NCBI GenBank assembly: GCA_020205615.1
Contig: CM035153.1
Span: 101,019,735-101,083,734 of the forward strand
DNA length: 64,000 nucleotides
Direction of reading: 5' to 3'
Source of the DNA: Panax quinquefolius
Lineage: Eukaryota; Streptophyta; Magnoliopsida; Apiales; Araliaceae
In this document: in pieces, positions 10,846-23,197 of the stretch
How the letters are laid out: each line of letters opens with the position of its first letter
Numbering within the stretch: the first letter of the stretch is position 1
Notes under the pieces: model-generated
Databases searched by the model: none
The model's input: only the letters and a program-made list of their open reading frames with translations
Told to the model about the DNA's origin: nothing
Position numbers and translations under genes: made by a program

Positions 10846-11290
10846 ATGGTTGGTGTGTATTGTCATGATGGTGTTGCTAAACTGTCATTACCCCTTCATC
10901 GGGGAAGTATATTTCCAAAGGTTTGAAATCCCCTAAAGGTGTGGTGGCCAGTTGATCCACAATTTCTCGACCTTTGATAGACTTTTGAGTCACGTAGATG
11001 ATGTGAAATTGTTATAGGATCAACTGCCATTTGGACAATCGACAATTCAACATGGATTTGCTTAACACGTACTTGAGAAGATCCATGTAGGATATGAGAT
11101 GGATTGTGTGACCATGTAGATAATGCTGTAATCTCATGGAACCCATGCTAAAGTACAACATGTTTTCTCTATCAGAGTGTACTTATGTTCACTGATTCTG
11201 AATCTTTTGCTGAGGTAATAGATAACTCTATCTTAGCCTCTATCATCTTTATGTCCCAGCATGCAGCCCATAACATTATCATTGATTGAC
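10846..11290 (-). pseudogene. Tat backbone first RNase H, frameshifted
   Basis: The retroviral-type RNase H follows the RT. Its start PLFMYLSINDNVMGCMLG has lost the usual catalytic D of the YLS(A/V)SD block to N. A stop follows, then VIYYLSKRF, HKYTLIEKTCCTLAW and, after a frameshift, a stretch reading LNCRLSKWQL and IIYVTQKSIKGREIVDQLA. These blocks are in the order expected for Ty3/gypsy RNase H. At least one frameshift and several stops abolish the product. Confidence 0.75.
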
Positions 11291-12588
11291 AGGTACATAA
11301 ATAGGGGAACACCATCCCTGGGAGGTACCAAAATAGGAGCTTTGATCAGTTGCTCTTTGATTGTAAGAAAGGCCTTTTGACACTCATCATTCCATTTCAT
11401 TGAGGAGTTCTTCCTTAGCAAATTGAAGATAGGCTCACATGTTGCTGTGAGTTGGGAGATGAATCGGCTGATGAAGTTGATTCTTCCCAAATATCCCCGT
11501 ATTTCCCTCTTTGTCTGATGTATGGGCATTTCCGTGCTGGCCTGGATTTTTGTAGGATCCAATTCAATGCCTTTGTGGCTAACTAGGAATCCTAGCAACT
11601 TGCCTGATTTAACTCCAAAGGCACACTTAGTCGGGTTCAACTTTAAGTTATACTTACGCAACCCGTTGAAGAGCTTTTTGAGATGATCTAGGTGGTCTTC
11701 CTCCCTTCGGGACTTGACAATGATATCATCCACATTGATTTTTATCTCTTTGTACATTAGATCATTGAAAAGAGCCATCATGGCTAGCTAATGGGTAGCT
11801 CTGACATTGATGATGCCGAATGACAACCATCTGTAGCAAAAGGTTCCCCATGGAGTGATGAATGTAGTTTTCTCACGATCCACTTTAGCAACCATGATTT
11901 GATGGTACCCCGCAAAATAGTCAACAAAGGAGTAAATGTCATACTAAGCTGTATTGTCAATGAGTATGTGGATGAATGGTATGGGAAAGCTATCTTTAAG
12001 ATAAGCTTTGTTCAGATCCCTGTAATCCATGCAAACTCGCATCTTCCCTCCTAGTTTAGGCATGGGGACTATGTTGGATAGCCACTTAGGGTATGTTGAT
12101 ACCATGATGATGCCGGCTTGAAATTGTTTTATAATTTCTTCTTTGACTTTCTAACTCCACTCAGGTTTTAATCTCCTGAGTTTCTGTCTAATTGGCTTGA
12201 ATCCTTCTTGGATGGGAAGGCAATGAATGATTATGTCAGTTGACAAATCGACCATGTCTTCATGAGACCTCAAAAACACATCCTTGAATTGGGTCAATAC
12301 AGTAATCATGTCATTCCTTTGGGTTGGAGTAAGGTCCGTACCAATCTGGATTTGTTTGGGGTTTGCTGAGGTTTGGAGGTTAAAAGAGGTGGTTTGATCA
12401 AGATATTTCTTGGGTTTGTCTTCGACCCATTCTTTGATCTCCTGAGGTATCTCATAGTCCTCTTGTTCAATCTCCATCAAGTATGAGTCAAACTTTACAT
12501 CAAAGTTACAGTCCTTGTGAAGAATAGGCACCTCATCAACAAGTTTAGGCTCGTCTAACTTTAGAGTCCTGAAACAAAATGCTTTCAC
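11233..12588 (-). pseudogene. Tat backbone reverse transcriptase
   Basis: The RT domain copies element RNA to cDNA. The order of blocks is clear on the minus strand: an acidic N-terminal linker, then QKLRRLKPEW, IIKQFQAGII, GGKMRVCMDYRDLNKA, FVDYFAGYHQI, KTTFITPWGTFCYRWL, the catalytic INVDDIIVKS near 11720 (usual form YVDDIIVKS, both D retained), LKLNPTKCAFGV, GKLLGFLVSHKGIE and GYLGRINFISRFI. Stops lie after KPEWS (near 12150), after IDNTA and after VRATH. The GLKNAGATYQR block is degraded to GIINVRATH. Gag-protease lies upstream and RNase H downstream in the same transcript. Confidence 0.9.
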
Positions 12589-13986
12589 TTAATATATGAA
12601 ACTATTTAATCATACAAAGTTTTAGCATAAAATTAAAAAAACAACTGCTAATACTATGCAAATAAAGTAAGTAGTTATCGCTATCTACAGGGCAAAGGGA
12701 TTTTCTGCCCTTTTTACCCTTGTCGGCAAATGCAAGGAATGCTGCTCTAATTGCCAAGGGTCAAGTCCTGGTGGACAGCTGTGATGAAGGGGCTGTTATT
12801 GTCCTCCTTCTCTTGCATGATGACCATGATGTCCGGACAATCATCATCTAGGATGTCTCTATTCATACCCTCCATACCCTCTGTATGGCTTAGGATGCGC
12901 ATGTTTGACAAATGTCTATTTATGTTTGTGCCTTTGATTCCTTTCCTCCACCTCTGGGTCTAGAATCAGGACTTCCTAACCTTTAATCGGTATCGGCTTA
13001 GGAAACAACATAACTACCACAGGGGTAGGAACTTTTAATGAAGGCTGTACAGGATTATCACCTGTAGGTTTAGGCAACAGCCTTGTAGATGAAGGAACCG
13101 ACTTATGCTTGTGTGGGTTCCTGTGAGTGGACCTAGAGAAGTAGCCTAGTCCGGCTGTCCCTGTCTAGCTGAGAACTTGAATTGGGCATTTGATTCCTTG
13201 ATGATCTTTTCCTAACCCTTGTCCAGGTTGAAACCCCAATGATATAATCTATTGACTTGCCGACATTACCTCAGTAGAAACTCTGGGTTTCAGAGGTGCC
13301 GCAATGGGTTGATAGTGAGTGTTGCTCACCTCAAGGGCTTGGAAGCTGACAGGCTCAACTTCTGCATTAAAACTGATAAGGGTTATATCACTTTGAACAG
13401 GACATTTTGGCTTGGCACTGACAGTGACCCGAGTACTGTTGATGATAGACCTGACCTGCTGATGAAGAGTGGATGGGACGACTCCCGTTATATGAATCTA
13501 AGGTCTTTCCAATAATAAGTTGTATCCTGTAGTGATTTTGAGCACTTGGAAGGATACGTAGAATGTATGTGGACTGATCTCCACAGGTAACTCAATCTCT
13601 CTGACAACATTTTGTTGAGATCCATCAAAGGCTTTGATGATTATATGGTTGCTTCGAATCCTATTGAGATTGATGTTCATTTTCTCCAATGTGGCATAGA
13701 GGCAGATGTTTAGGGATGACCCTCCATCTATTAGCACTCCTCCGACCACATATCCGGAAGACATAACCGCTATGTGCAACGGTTTGCAATGACCCATCCC
13801 TTCGGGAAGTATGTCATCATCAGTGAAGGATATTACATTACTGTTGAAGATGTGATCAACTAGATGATGGAATTTTTAAACATCCACTGTGTTTGGCAAG
13901 TGGGATTCTTCTAATACTTTTAGCAAGACCTTCCGGTGATCTTCTAAAGAGAAAACCAAGTCCAGAATAGAGATCTATTGTGGAGC
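12589..13986 (-). pseudogene. Tat backbone aspartic protease, G-patch motif and linker to RT
   Basis: Just left of LINE-B the frame reads SILDLVFS, LLKVLEESHLPNT, then at 13797-13498 the protease core. There VLIDGGSSLN carries the catalytic D of the D-(T/G)-G-S motif and IIIKAFDGS and YNLLLERP follow, as in Tat proteases. After a stop the frame continues through GVVPSTLHQ and reaches ISLGFQPGQGLGKDHQGI near 13240, a G-patch motif (G-x-x-x-G-x-G-L-G). G-patches bind nucleic acid and also follow protease in some retroviruses. The remainder to 12589 is Pro- and basic-rich linker with more stops. The LINE-B insertion point lies immediately upstream, in frame. Confidence 0.8.
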
Positions 13987-14006
13987 TTCTTTCAAGCTTT
14001 TTTTTT

Positions 14007-14949
14007 CGCTAAGTTTGTTTGTATATAGAAAAAGAAGAGAAAAACAATCGAAAAGGGCATACCCCATAAGCTTTTGATAGAACCACATGGGACAACCCCC
14101 AAAATGGACAACAAAAGACTAACAACCAAGCCAAAAGAAAGAACAAGGCGATACTAAGCAGGACAATAGAAAATACAAGCACAACATAGACAACCAATCA
14201 CGAGAAACCAAGCGACCCGGAGGGGATCAACCGCTGCGCTGCGATAAAGAGTCAAAGGAAGTCAAGCATATGAAGAACTACGAGACCAAACCCATGTATA
14301 CCGAACCCCGAAACCGAAGTCGAAACCCCAAGCCCGGCCAAGGCAAACCCCGGTTAACACCAACATCCCCTGACTTCAAGACAAGGGAAGAACCTCAAGA
14401 CGAGCCGAGATGCTAAGTGGATGCCATTGATCCTTTACTTGCCACAAGGCCGAACCCAGATACGGACTGAAGAGGCTACCGAACCCAAAACGGACTGAAG
14501 CAAATAGCTGAACCACACCAACGAAGAGGTCGAACTGCCATGGAAACCGAACACTCATAGGCAATTTGGCATGTTTAAGAACAATCGAGTTCGACCCATG
14601 AGTTTGAAAAGCTGGGGAAAATCAAACAAACCGCATTGCAACAGTACCAAGAGGATCTTTCAAGCATAGGAGGACTACGAGAGCCAGAAAGAGAGGACTA
14701 ATCCATCTTGACCGAACCCCAAAGCCGAAAGTCGAAACTTCAAGCGGAACCAAATCCCCGACTTCCGAAGACAAGAGGAAGAACCACGGAAGCCCGGACC
14801 TTTATCGCCACAAAGCCGAACCCAAAGAAAGGACTAAAGATGCTACCCAACATGGAAAGAAGCAATAGCAAACCAAACCAAAACAGAGGCCGAACTGCCA
14901 AGGAGACCGAACTGCCGAACCCCCATGGAAGCTAAGCTAATTCCAGAAT
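14007..14949 (-). other. LINE-B 3' UTR with internal duplication
   Basis: No gene is seen. The segment repeats motifs such as CCGAACCCCGAAACCGAA and AACTGCCATGGAAACCGAA, with related blocks at about 14400-14570 and 14800-14940. It corresponds to the TTCGG-rich UTR of LINE-A on the other strand. Short open frames here are shadows of low-complexity DNA. Confidence 0.7.
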
Positions 14950-17900
14950 TTAGCAGTAGCCGAACAGCTCTGCAGAGAAGACCAAACCAAGAACCATGAA
15001 ACAGACCATACACAGCCTCACAACCAAATACTTAGGACGGGCACAGTGCATGCAAAATTTGAGGAATTTGGGGAAAGAAGAAAGCCTTGACTTAGTGATA
15101 TTAATAATCTCCCTAGCCAAAACATTCACAGGCATTTTGACATTTTTATGGACAATTGAGTTCCTAACTGCCCAAAGTTTGTAAACTGTGGTGGAAAAGA
15201 CCAGCTTTAAAATATCAGACCGAATAATATTTCCTTTATGATGAATGATATAGTCCACCAGACTATCGACTCCTTGGAACATTGGTCCAGACTCAAGGCA
15301 AGCAATCAAGAGAGAAGGCGATGTAGAATAGGGACAATCAAAGAACAAGTGAGAGAATGTCTCGACATGATTAAGCGAGCAGAAAGGCGGTCATAGGGCC
15401 GGAAGCTATGGTAAGCAGAGAACCTATCATTTGTGGGTAACTGTGCCAAGAGCAAGCCACTGGGTAAAAGGAGAATCGGGGATATGGAGGGGAACCAAAG
15501 CAATTTAGCCCATGGGACATTCTTGAGCACGCAGTGAATAGATTCCCAGATAGTGGAAGCTTTGAGATGTTTCACCGCCCGGTTGTCCCAAAGAATCAAG
15601 TCCTCGGCATCAGAAGGATTAGGAAGAGATGAAAACAAGGTGCAGAATTGTTGCACATCATGATGATTACTGGAAGGCAAAGACCATGCACCCATGTAGA
15701 TGATGTCAAAAATGCGCGCATTAACAGGGATTCTGGAGTTGGAGAGCAGAGAAGGAGAAGGATTTAAGGGTTGCCCATTCAACCACGGGTCAAACCAGAG
15801 ACTGAAGGAATTTCCATTCCCAACTCTATAGGTAAGGAAAGGGAGAGCTATGGAGCGAAGCTTAAGGATTTTACGCCGAGAACCATGAACAGATCGGGAT
15901 TAGAGATATACCGAAATTGGTCTTTAATAGAGGCTGTTGATTTGACCCGGTTAGCCCACAAGGAGGGGGGAAGATGGGGAGATGACCTTTAAAAGTTGGA
16001 GAATAATGAGAGTCGAGTTCCAATCGGTAAGGTTCTTAATTGCAAGACCACCTTCACAAAGGGAAGGGACAAATCCTTCCAAGAGACTTTGTACCACATC
16101 AAGGAGAGAAGGCCCTTCCAAAGGAATCTACACATGATAGATTGAATGGCTCTTAGAACTGAATTAGGAAGAATAAAATGGGAGGCCCGGAAAGATTGGA
16201 TTGCAAAAGCAGCGATTTAATCAATTTGAACTCTACCGAATAAGAGAGGAATCGGGAGGTCCAAGAGGAAACTCTGGCGGTAATTCTATGAATCAAGGGT
16301 TTGCAATCGGAATGGGAGAGCTTAGAGGAGATAAGAGGGACCCCAGAAATCTAATTGGTAATACTCCAAAAGGAATACCCAACAACAAGTTAATACTTAC
16401 CTTAACATCATTTGGGACATTGGCAAGGAAACATGACTTTTACGAGCATTAGGAATTAGGCGAGAAAACATAGAGAAGGATTGAATGCACGAGTGAATAA
16501 TGGAAAGCAGAGGCCATATCGCCATGGCGAGAATATGAGAATATCATCGGCAAGAAAGCATCGTGGGATATGTTGCACGATTACATTTTCAATGAAACTT
16601 GAAATTAGGCAATGTGAGTTTCCTTGTGAAGAATCATGGAGAAGGCTTCCATAGCTAGAACGAATAAGTAAGGAGACAGGGGATCCCCTTGCCTAAGACC
16701 CCTCGCTCCTTTAAAGTAGCCAAACAGACCTCCATTGACTTTGATAGAAAACATAGTCGTAGTGATGCACTCTTTAATCCAGCCAATGAAAATAGGGGGG
16801 AATTTAAGAAGGCCCAACAAATCCAAGAGAAACCTCCGGTCAGCGATTGTCGAAGGCTTTAGAATATCAATTTTAAGAGCACACCGGGCAGGACCAGAAA
16901 GTCTGTGGTAGTTCTTGAAAAGCTCCTGTGCAAGGAGGATATTGTCAATAATGCTTCTCCCCGAGATGAAGGCAGCCTGAGCATGGTCAATAAGGGAAGG
17001 GAGAACAGATTTGAGCCTATTGGCAAGGATCTTCGCTATACATTTGTAGATAGTGTTGCAGCAAGAAATAGGTCTAAAATCTGACATATTGGATGGATTA
17101 TCCGTCTTCAGAATCAAGGCAATAGCTGTTGCATTAACTCCACACGGAAGGTGCCCAGAGATGAAGAAAGAGTGGATGCGGTGACGGTGAAATCATGGCC
17201 TATAATGTCCCAGCAATGGAGAAAGAAATTAACATTAAAACCGTCAGGACCCGGACTTTTATTCTTTTTCATGGATTGAAGGACTGCAAGAATTTCAGAA
17301 TCAAGAATTGGAGTAGTTAAGCTAGCAGCCTGAACAGGGGTAATCCGCTTTGTAACGAAGTTTTCCAGAAGATCACGACCAGGGTAAGTAGGAGGATAGG
17401 ATCCCAGGAGATCCTGAAAATAGTCCACCGCCACTTGCTGAATACCCGGCTGATCCTCAATAAGAACACCAGAGCTATTAAAAATAGAGAGAATTTTTTT
17501 GTGGTTCCAATTACTCTTGATAACATTGGAAAAAAATTTGGAATTTTTATCGCCCTGGGCAAGCCAAGTGGCTCGGGATTTTTGGAGCAAGAGAGATTCT
17601 TCAAGAGCCAATGCTTTCCATAAGGACTGAGAGCATTTGTCTTCTAGGGCAAGCAGACAAGAGTTTAAGGGATCTGCATGAAGAGATTGCTGAACGGTGA
17701 CCAGCTGAGCCTGAAGGGTGCTAACATTCCTCGATAAGTTACCGTTAGAAGAGTTCAAGGTTTTGAGGGCGCACTTGAATCTTCGAAGTTTCTCATTAAA
17801 GATGAAAAAGGGATTTCCACGAATTCTGATACTCCAACAATCCGAGACAGCAGCGTCAAACCCTTCCAACTCCAGCATGAAGTTAAAGAATTGGAATGGC

Positions 17901-18623
17901 TTCTTGGCTTTCCGAAGAAGCATACCTGTATTAAGTAAGACTGGACAATGATCGGAAAGACCACAAGGACCATAAGTGACTAGGGAATCAGACATTATGT
18001 TGAACCAAGAACTGTTACCCATTGCTCTATCCAGCTTCCTATGAATAATAGGATTAGCAACCTGACAGTTCCACCATGTGTGCAGAGGCCCAATAGCACG
18101 AATATCAGCAACACCAATAGTGTCTAAGCAGTCGTTAAAGTCAGTCATACCCGTATCCCAAGAAGAATCACCACCTTCCGATTCAGAGACACTCTTGATA
18201 GTGTTGAAGTCTCCAAGAATACACCAAGTGTCCGAGGAGGACAAGGAATTAAGGTCAGCCCACAACTGACGCCGATCCACTATAGAGTTCTGGCCATAGA
18301 CTATAGAAGCCAAGATTGGATAACTGCCATAAAGAGGATAGAGCTTGAAGTGGGAAACTTGGGCAGATTGAAATAGGACATCCACTCTCCAAATAGAAGG
18401 ATCCCAGCCCACCCAAATCCGGCCGTTCGGGTGGTAGTCATAGTTAAAATTCCAAACCCGATTCTATGAGATAGACATGAAAATTGGAAGCATTTGTAGA
18501 TTTTATTCTGGTCTCAATGAGGCCCACAAAGGAGATATGGTTGTCTAACAAAAAGTTGCGAACAAGCTTCTGCTTTGGTTTTTTATTTAAACCCCTGACA
18601 TTATATGAACAAAAGAATGTCAT
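14950..18623 (-). pseudogene. LINE-B ORF2: endonuclease, reverse transcriptase, zf-RVT
   Basis: ORF2 starts at an ATG at 18623 (MTFFCSYNVRGLNKKPKQ, the usual opening of the APE endonuclease), 17 bp after ORF1. Endonuclease motifs include IETR, WCILGDFNTI near 18210, LDRAMGNSSW and LSDHCPVL near 17960. RT follows: SPGPDGFNVNFF, FRPISCCNTIYKCIAKILANR, HAQAAFISGRS, ARGLRQGDPLSPYLF near 16690 and the catalytic LADDILIF at about 16543-16554. The zf-RVT domain and tail (LWAVRNSIVHKN) end near 14950. The longest open stretch is 432 codons (18412-17114). Frameshifts near 18440 and 17114 and further breaks after 16605 disrupt it. Confidence 0.9.
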
Positions 18624-18639
18624 AAAAAGGGGGAAAGTA

Positions 18640-20272
18640 TTAGTCTAGAAGGGGAAGACCCCTTGGACATTTGTTCCAATTCTTAGAACTCTGAAGAGGC
18701 TCCTTTCCAGGCCTAGTCTTATGCTTCAGGTCCCTGCATTCCTTCTCATCAACTTGCTTAAGCTTATCAATTAAAGGATTAGGGGGAATAGGAGATTCTG
18801 ACTCATCACCAGGAATAAGGTGGGGAGCAATAGGGGAAAAGGCGTTGGTGGAAGAGAAAGGAGAGGTTTGGAAGGGAGGAGGAAGAGCTTTTAAGTCCTT
18901 TAGAAGCGGCGATCCATGAACCTTCTGAGTTACGGAGGAGGAGAGGCCTTGGTTGTGCTAGGAATAGTGGAACAAGGGGCCTCACAGAGAGTCGGGAGTG
19001 TTTGGGAACCCATGAAAATTAGTTTTCTAGCATTTGAGAAGGAATGTCCAAAGCAATTACATTTAGAACAGAGAGGGGGCTGCTCCAATACTCCACTTTC
19101 ACGGCCACGGTTTCTTCAACCCGAAAGCAATCCCGTCAAATACAACAAAGCATTTATGGAGGCGGGAAATGAAGACAGAAGCTGCAATCTCAATACATAT
19201 TCGAGCAAAGCTCATAGGTTCCAACTTAGAAGTCATGTTGCCGGCAAATAATGTGACCACCAACCGCACTGCCGTGTAACAGACCTTCCTTTGTCCGAAG
19301 AAGAGAGGGGATATTACTGAACTTGACCCATATCGGAACTTTGCTACTATCAGTTATACTGAAATTAGCCCCTTCCTGCCACGGCTGTGTACAGAAGCAA
19401 AGAAGCTTTGAAGCTATGTACCATGGACCCGAGGCTAAGACATTGTCTCTTTCTATCACCGAATCAAATTTGAATAAGAAGTACCCCTTATCATGAAGAT
19501 AGACTTTTGTCAATCCAAGGTGCCCCCATAATTTTTTAGCAGAAGATTCAACCAACTTGAACGGGAGCTTCGAGTGGATAAATTGACCAACAAGGCTAGA
19601 AGACCATTTATTAAGGCCAAGCTGAAGGATTTCCACAGGGGGGTTAACCGTAACACTCCCTTCAGTCGGCAAGGGGGGAAGAAGCTCAACCCCAAGTTCT
19701 TCTCATTAACTGAATTTGCAACAACCGAACTCCAGGACTTAGGGGAATAGTGCAAGCCCGACTACATTAGCTTTGGGCATTCAAGGAGGGGGATGAATCA
19801 GAGCAGAGGACTCAGAGATCGCAATATAGTCCTTGCGAGCATTTGCTAGCGCAGCAGGACAAGAATCGAACACCTTACGAGCATTAGCTAACGCAGCAGA
19901 TATCCCGATAGAAGAGAGGTTGTTAACATCTTCGAGAGGAAGTCCCAGGGCAGAAATATAGTCCATCAGCTTGGCATTCTTCCTTCTTTCGGCAAGTGCT
20001 TCTTCACGGTCATTCTTAGTGAAGTAATGAACTGCTTTAAAGATATCTTGGGCTGCCGAGGAAGTGGCAGGACCAAGGGTCTCCTCCAGCTGAGCAGCAA
20101 AGGCAGTAGATTCATCAGAACTGATAGAAACATTCGAGGGAATAGGCTCAGATTCCTCCAAGGCAACAGAGGCTAAAGGAGAGTTTGGAATTGAGACACC
20201 AAACTCTGCCAGCAAATCCCGAGAAGGACTACTCTCCGAGTTTCCAGCGGAGAGATGAGGATGATCGACCAT
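18640..20272 (-). pseudogene. LINE-B ORF1: DUF4283/zinc-knuckle RNA-binding protein
   Basis: ORF1 of plant L1 elements makes the RNA-binding chaperone of the ribonucleoprotein. I start it at the ATG at 20272 (MVDHPHLSAGN) and end it at TAA 18640-18642. An acidic N-terminal region includes AALANARK twice. A DUF4283-type domain follows at 19672-19226 (WSSSLVGQFIHSKLP, GYFLFKFDSV, VLASGPWYI, PIWVKFSNIP). A CSKCNCFGHSF knuckle lies near 19050, lacking the final Cys of CCHC. A Pro-rich tail leads to the stop. Frameshifts between 19781 and 19672 and near 19226 break it. Confidence 0.82.
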
Positions 20273-20602
20273 GACACCCAAGTCCGAAAACGAGGGAGAG
20301 GCAAGAGAATGAGCTGGGGAGAGGGGGGGGAGATTAAGTCTGGATGTTAGAGAAGAGGAGGCCGGAAGGGATGGATAGGGAGGTGGAGAAGGAGAAGTAA
20401 GAAACCAGAGCTAGAAAGGGAAAACTGAAAAGTTTGGTGGGGATGGAGAAGGTAGGTGAGGATGGGCGGGAGACTAAAAAAGGAAAGAAAGAGAACGAAA
20501 AGGAACGGGGGGGAACAAAGACGGGCTAAAATCCTAGAGAGAAGGGAGAGTAAACTCTAGAGAGAGAGACTACCCCATCGCTGAATATGTTTTTAACTCT
20601 TT
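20273..20602 (-). other. LINE-B 5' UTR
   Basis: This is a noncoding, purine-rich leader on the plus strand (pyrimidine-rich in sense) ending in CTCTAGAGAGAGAGACTACCCC. LINE-C ends in the same sequence, so this marks the true 5' region. An internal promoter would be expected here, but I cannot pinpoint one. Confidence 0.6.
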
Positions 20603-20616
20603 TTCTTTCAAGCTTT

Positions 20617-21531
20617 GAACCACCTTGGCTTCATTGTGTCCCATCTGACGGAGGAATTCTTCAATCTTCTCATTGGGCACTTTCCCCTTAGATTTGATGA
20701 TAGGCTTCATCACTCATTGAGGAAGATAAAGTGGATTTTTTTAGACGCTGCAGTAGTTGTGTTGGATGTGGATCCTTTAGTCTCTCTATAGTTCCATGGA
20801 ACTTTCTTAAGGCTGACGATAGGATACTATGGCCTGAATGGCAATATGATTGGCTTTGGTGCAACCATTTTTAAAGGGTTTTCAACATCTTTGATCTGAA
20901 TTGGTTGAATTGTAAGTGGTGTGGAAAATAAATCTTCCTTCAGAGGATATAACTGCTACAACTTCCTTCCATCCTGGAGGAAATGTGTCCGCACTCTCAG
21001 AAGATACAGCGTCGTTATCTGCCATTTGCAGGTCAACGCTGTCAATCATATTTTGAATTAGATGGTGAAGTGCCCAGCATTCCTCAGTGATGTGATCGCG
21101 AGAGTGGGAGTGGTATTGACATACTCCATTAGCATCAAACTGTTTTGAGCGTGGGTTGACTGGAGGTAGCAGTGCTGTGATTTTTCCTTTATTAATTAGC
21201 ATCTGCAAAATTTCTTCCATCGGTTGGCCTAAATTCGTGAATTCCCTTTTATTGGCGAAGTCCCGATGGACTTTAGCTTTTGCTTTTCTAGCAAGCTTTT
21301 CCTCCAATGTTTTACTTTCTTGAGTAAGTGGTGGAGTACTTGTGATAAGAGAAAGGAGGCTAGCATGCTCCTGACTGAACAATTGACGTGTGACTTGGTG
21401 TTAATGAATAACCAGTTCTGCCAATTGATTGACTTGTTTGCCAAGAGCCTTTAACTCCCGTTCCATCATGAACTAGAATCGTGAATAATCCCATATGTCA
21501 GATTTATCCTTGCTAATTTGGGGTGAACCAC
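20617..21531 (-). pseudogene. Tat backbone gag, C-terminal part
   Basis: This gag segment lies between Athila-1 on the right and LINE-B on the left. It reads ESKTLEEKLARKAKAK, FTNLGQPMEEILQMLINKGKI, then the zinc-knuckle-like CQYHSHSRDHITEECWALHH near 21100 (C-x2-H and H-x4-C), DSVDLQMADND, and finally EEFLRQMGHNEAKVVQSLK, which leads across LINE-B into the protease. A TAG and a frameshift occur near 21470 and 21390, and the part from 20880 to 20640 is shifted. Gag packages the element RNA in cytoplasmic particles. Confidence 0.8.
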
Positions 21532-23061
21532 TGATGAGTAGGTTTTTAACCTACGATTTATGTTCATTTAGCTTGTTATATTGTTAGTTTTTGAAATATT
21601 TCATGTTACTTTTGATGGGTTTTTTTTATGATAGGATACTAAGTGAGCTCATCAAGATGCTAGCATTGGAAGGAAAATCAAGCATTTCTAGACATCCTGC
21701 ATGACGGTAGCAGTATGAGCGTACCGTGATGACAAGCAAGGTGGAAAGTGGAAGCGCTATTAGCGTGATGATAAGTTCTTCATATGAACGACGCGGCCGC
21801 TATGTCTAATACTAAAACGTGTGAGGCGCCTTCGGTCGGAGAAAAATTTGTGTTTTTATTAGTCTTTGGAATTTGAGTTGTGATGGGAGAGTTAACTTCT
21901 TTGTGTAATATGCTTATATTAGGATTGTGTTAGGGATTTTATTTCATGTTAATTGGGACTCCATGTCCACAAACTTGTTGGATTGAATTTGGAATTTGAT
22001 TTCCATTAGAATTCTTATATGAAGAGTTTGAGATGGAATATAATTGAAGTGATGGAGTGGGAGTTAGTTGGCTGATGTTAATTACTGAAGATTTAACAAA
22101 GAAAGATACACATGGAGACACACAATTGAAGAGCAATAATTTGGAGGAACAAGAAAAGGAGTTGATTTCACGAAGATTGCATTGTTGAAGGGCAAGAAGG
22201 GTGGTGTACTACTATTCTTCTCTAATTTCAATTTGTGTAATCAGGATGATGATTTCTTTTATTTATTTTGTATTTAATTCATTAGTTATGAACTAAATTA
22301 CTTTTTAGGCTTGCAATGAATCTTTAGTGTTGAATGACAATTATTATGCCTTAATTTAAGTTTAATAAATTATCAATTCATTTTATCTATTGTGATTTGT
22401 GATTAATTTATGAATTTCTTGATAACCAATTTTATGTGGAATTGTATGGATTCGAGAGATGAGATATGATTCTAGACCTAATCACAATAGCATGTGTTCT
22501 TGAATTTTGTGATTGAACAGATTCTTGATTTATGTTAGGGTAGAGATATGCCTAGCATCGCATGTAATCTGGTAAGATTTTGGAATTAAATCCTTCTTAA
22601 TTGTAATTCGCATAGAGATATAGTGAATTAGTTAATTAGGGTATTTGGCTTAATTCTATCTAAATTATGGATTTAAGTTAATATGGATTTAGTGCATTGA
22701 TAAATGGCTAATTCTACATGAGTGTTCTTGATTAATAAACTGAGATAATAAATTAAATTAGAATAAGGTGTGATAATTGGAATGATACTTAAAGTGAAGT
22801 TGTAAAGCCTAAATCTCCATTAATTGTTTGAAATTGAGGTTTTTAAGTTGTGTTGATTAATTAATATTTTTAGTTTATGATTTTTATTTAATATCACTTT
22901 TAATTTGGATTAGTTTAATAAAATTGGGTTAATACAAAATTGATAATTGTGAATATTAATTTCTTAACAATTTCTCGTGGGAACGATACTCTACTTATCA
23001 CATTATTACTTGTTGACCACATATACTTGCGTGATTGTGCGTAATTATATTTTAACCAACA
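21532..23061 (+). repeat. Athila-1 5' LTR (1530 bp)
   Basis: It starts TGATGAGTAGGTTTTTAACC and ends TTTTAACCAACA next to the PBS. It matches 31986-33477 plus 40251-40301, the two halves of the 3' LTR, closely over the full length but with scattered substitutions and a variable GC-rich patch at about 21700-21835. There is no coding content. Confidence 0.93.
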
Positions 23062-23067
23062 AGTTTT

Positions 23068-23085
23068 TGGCACCGTTACCGGGGA
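23068..23085 (+). other. Athila-1 primer-binding site (tRNA-Asp type)
   Basis: TGGCACCGTTACCGGGGA begins six bases after the LTR end. This is the Asp-tRNA-type priming site used by Athila elements, with one or two changes from the common TGGCGCCGTTGCCGGGGA form. Confidence 0.88.
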
Positions 23086-23197
23086 ATTTAGTATAGATTT
23101 TAATGATTTTTCAATATCAGTTAAATTAGTCCAGTTTTACTTAAACATTTTTTATTTTTGTTTTGTTCGTTTTATTTCAGGTTTTTGAAGTTGGTTT

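Larger units (their letters stand above)
14001..20602 (-). mobile_element. LINE-B: full-length L1-type plant LINE
   Basis: This is a complete two-ORF LINE reading leftwards, with its T run (poly-A in sense) at 13998-14006 and its 5' end near 20576-20602. It is flanked by a perfect 14-bp target duplication TTCTTTCAAGCTTT at 13987-14000 and 20603-20616, as target-primed reverse transcription produces. About 22 bases (20581-20602) between the end shared with LINE-C and the duplication may be an untemplated or extended 5' end. It lies in the gag-protease region of the Tat backbone, and the host frame resumes correctly if element and one duplication are removed (VVQSLKEAPQ across the junction). 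Confidence 0.93.
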
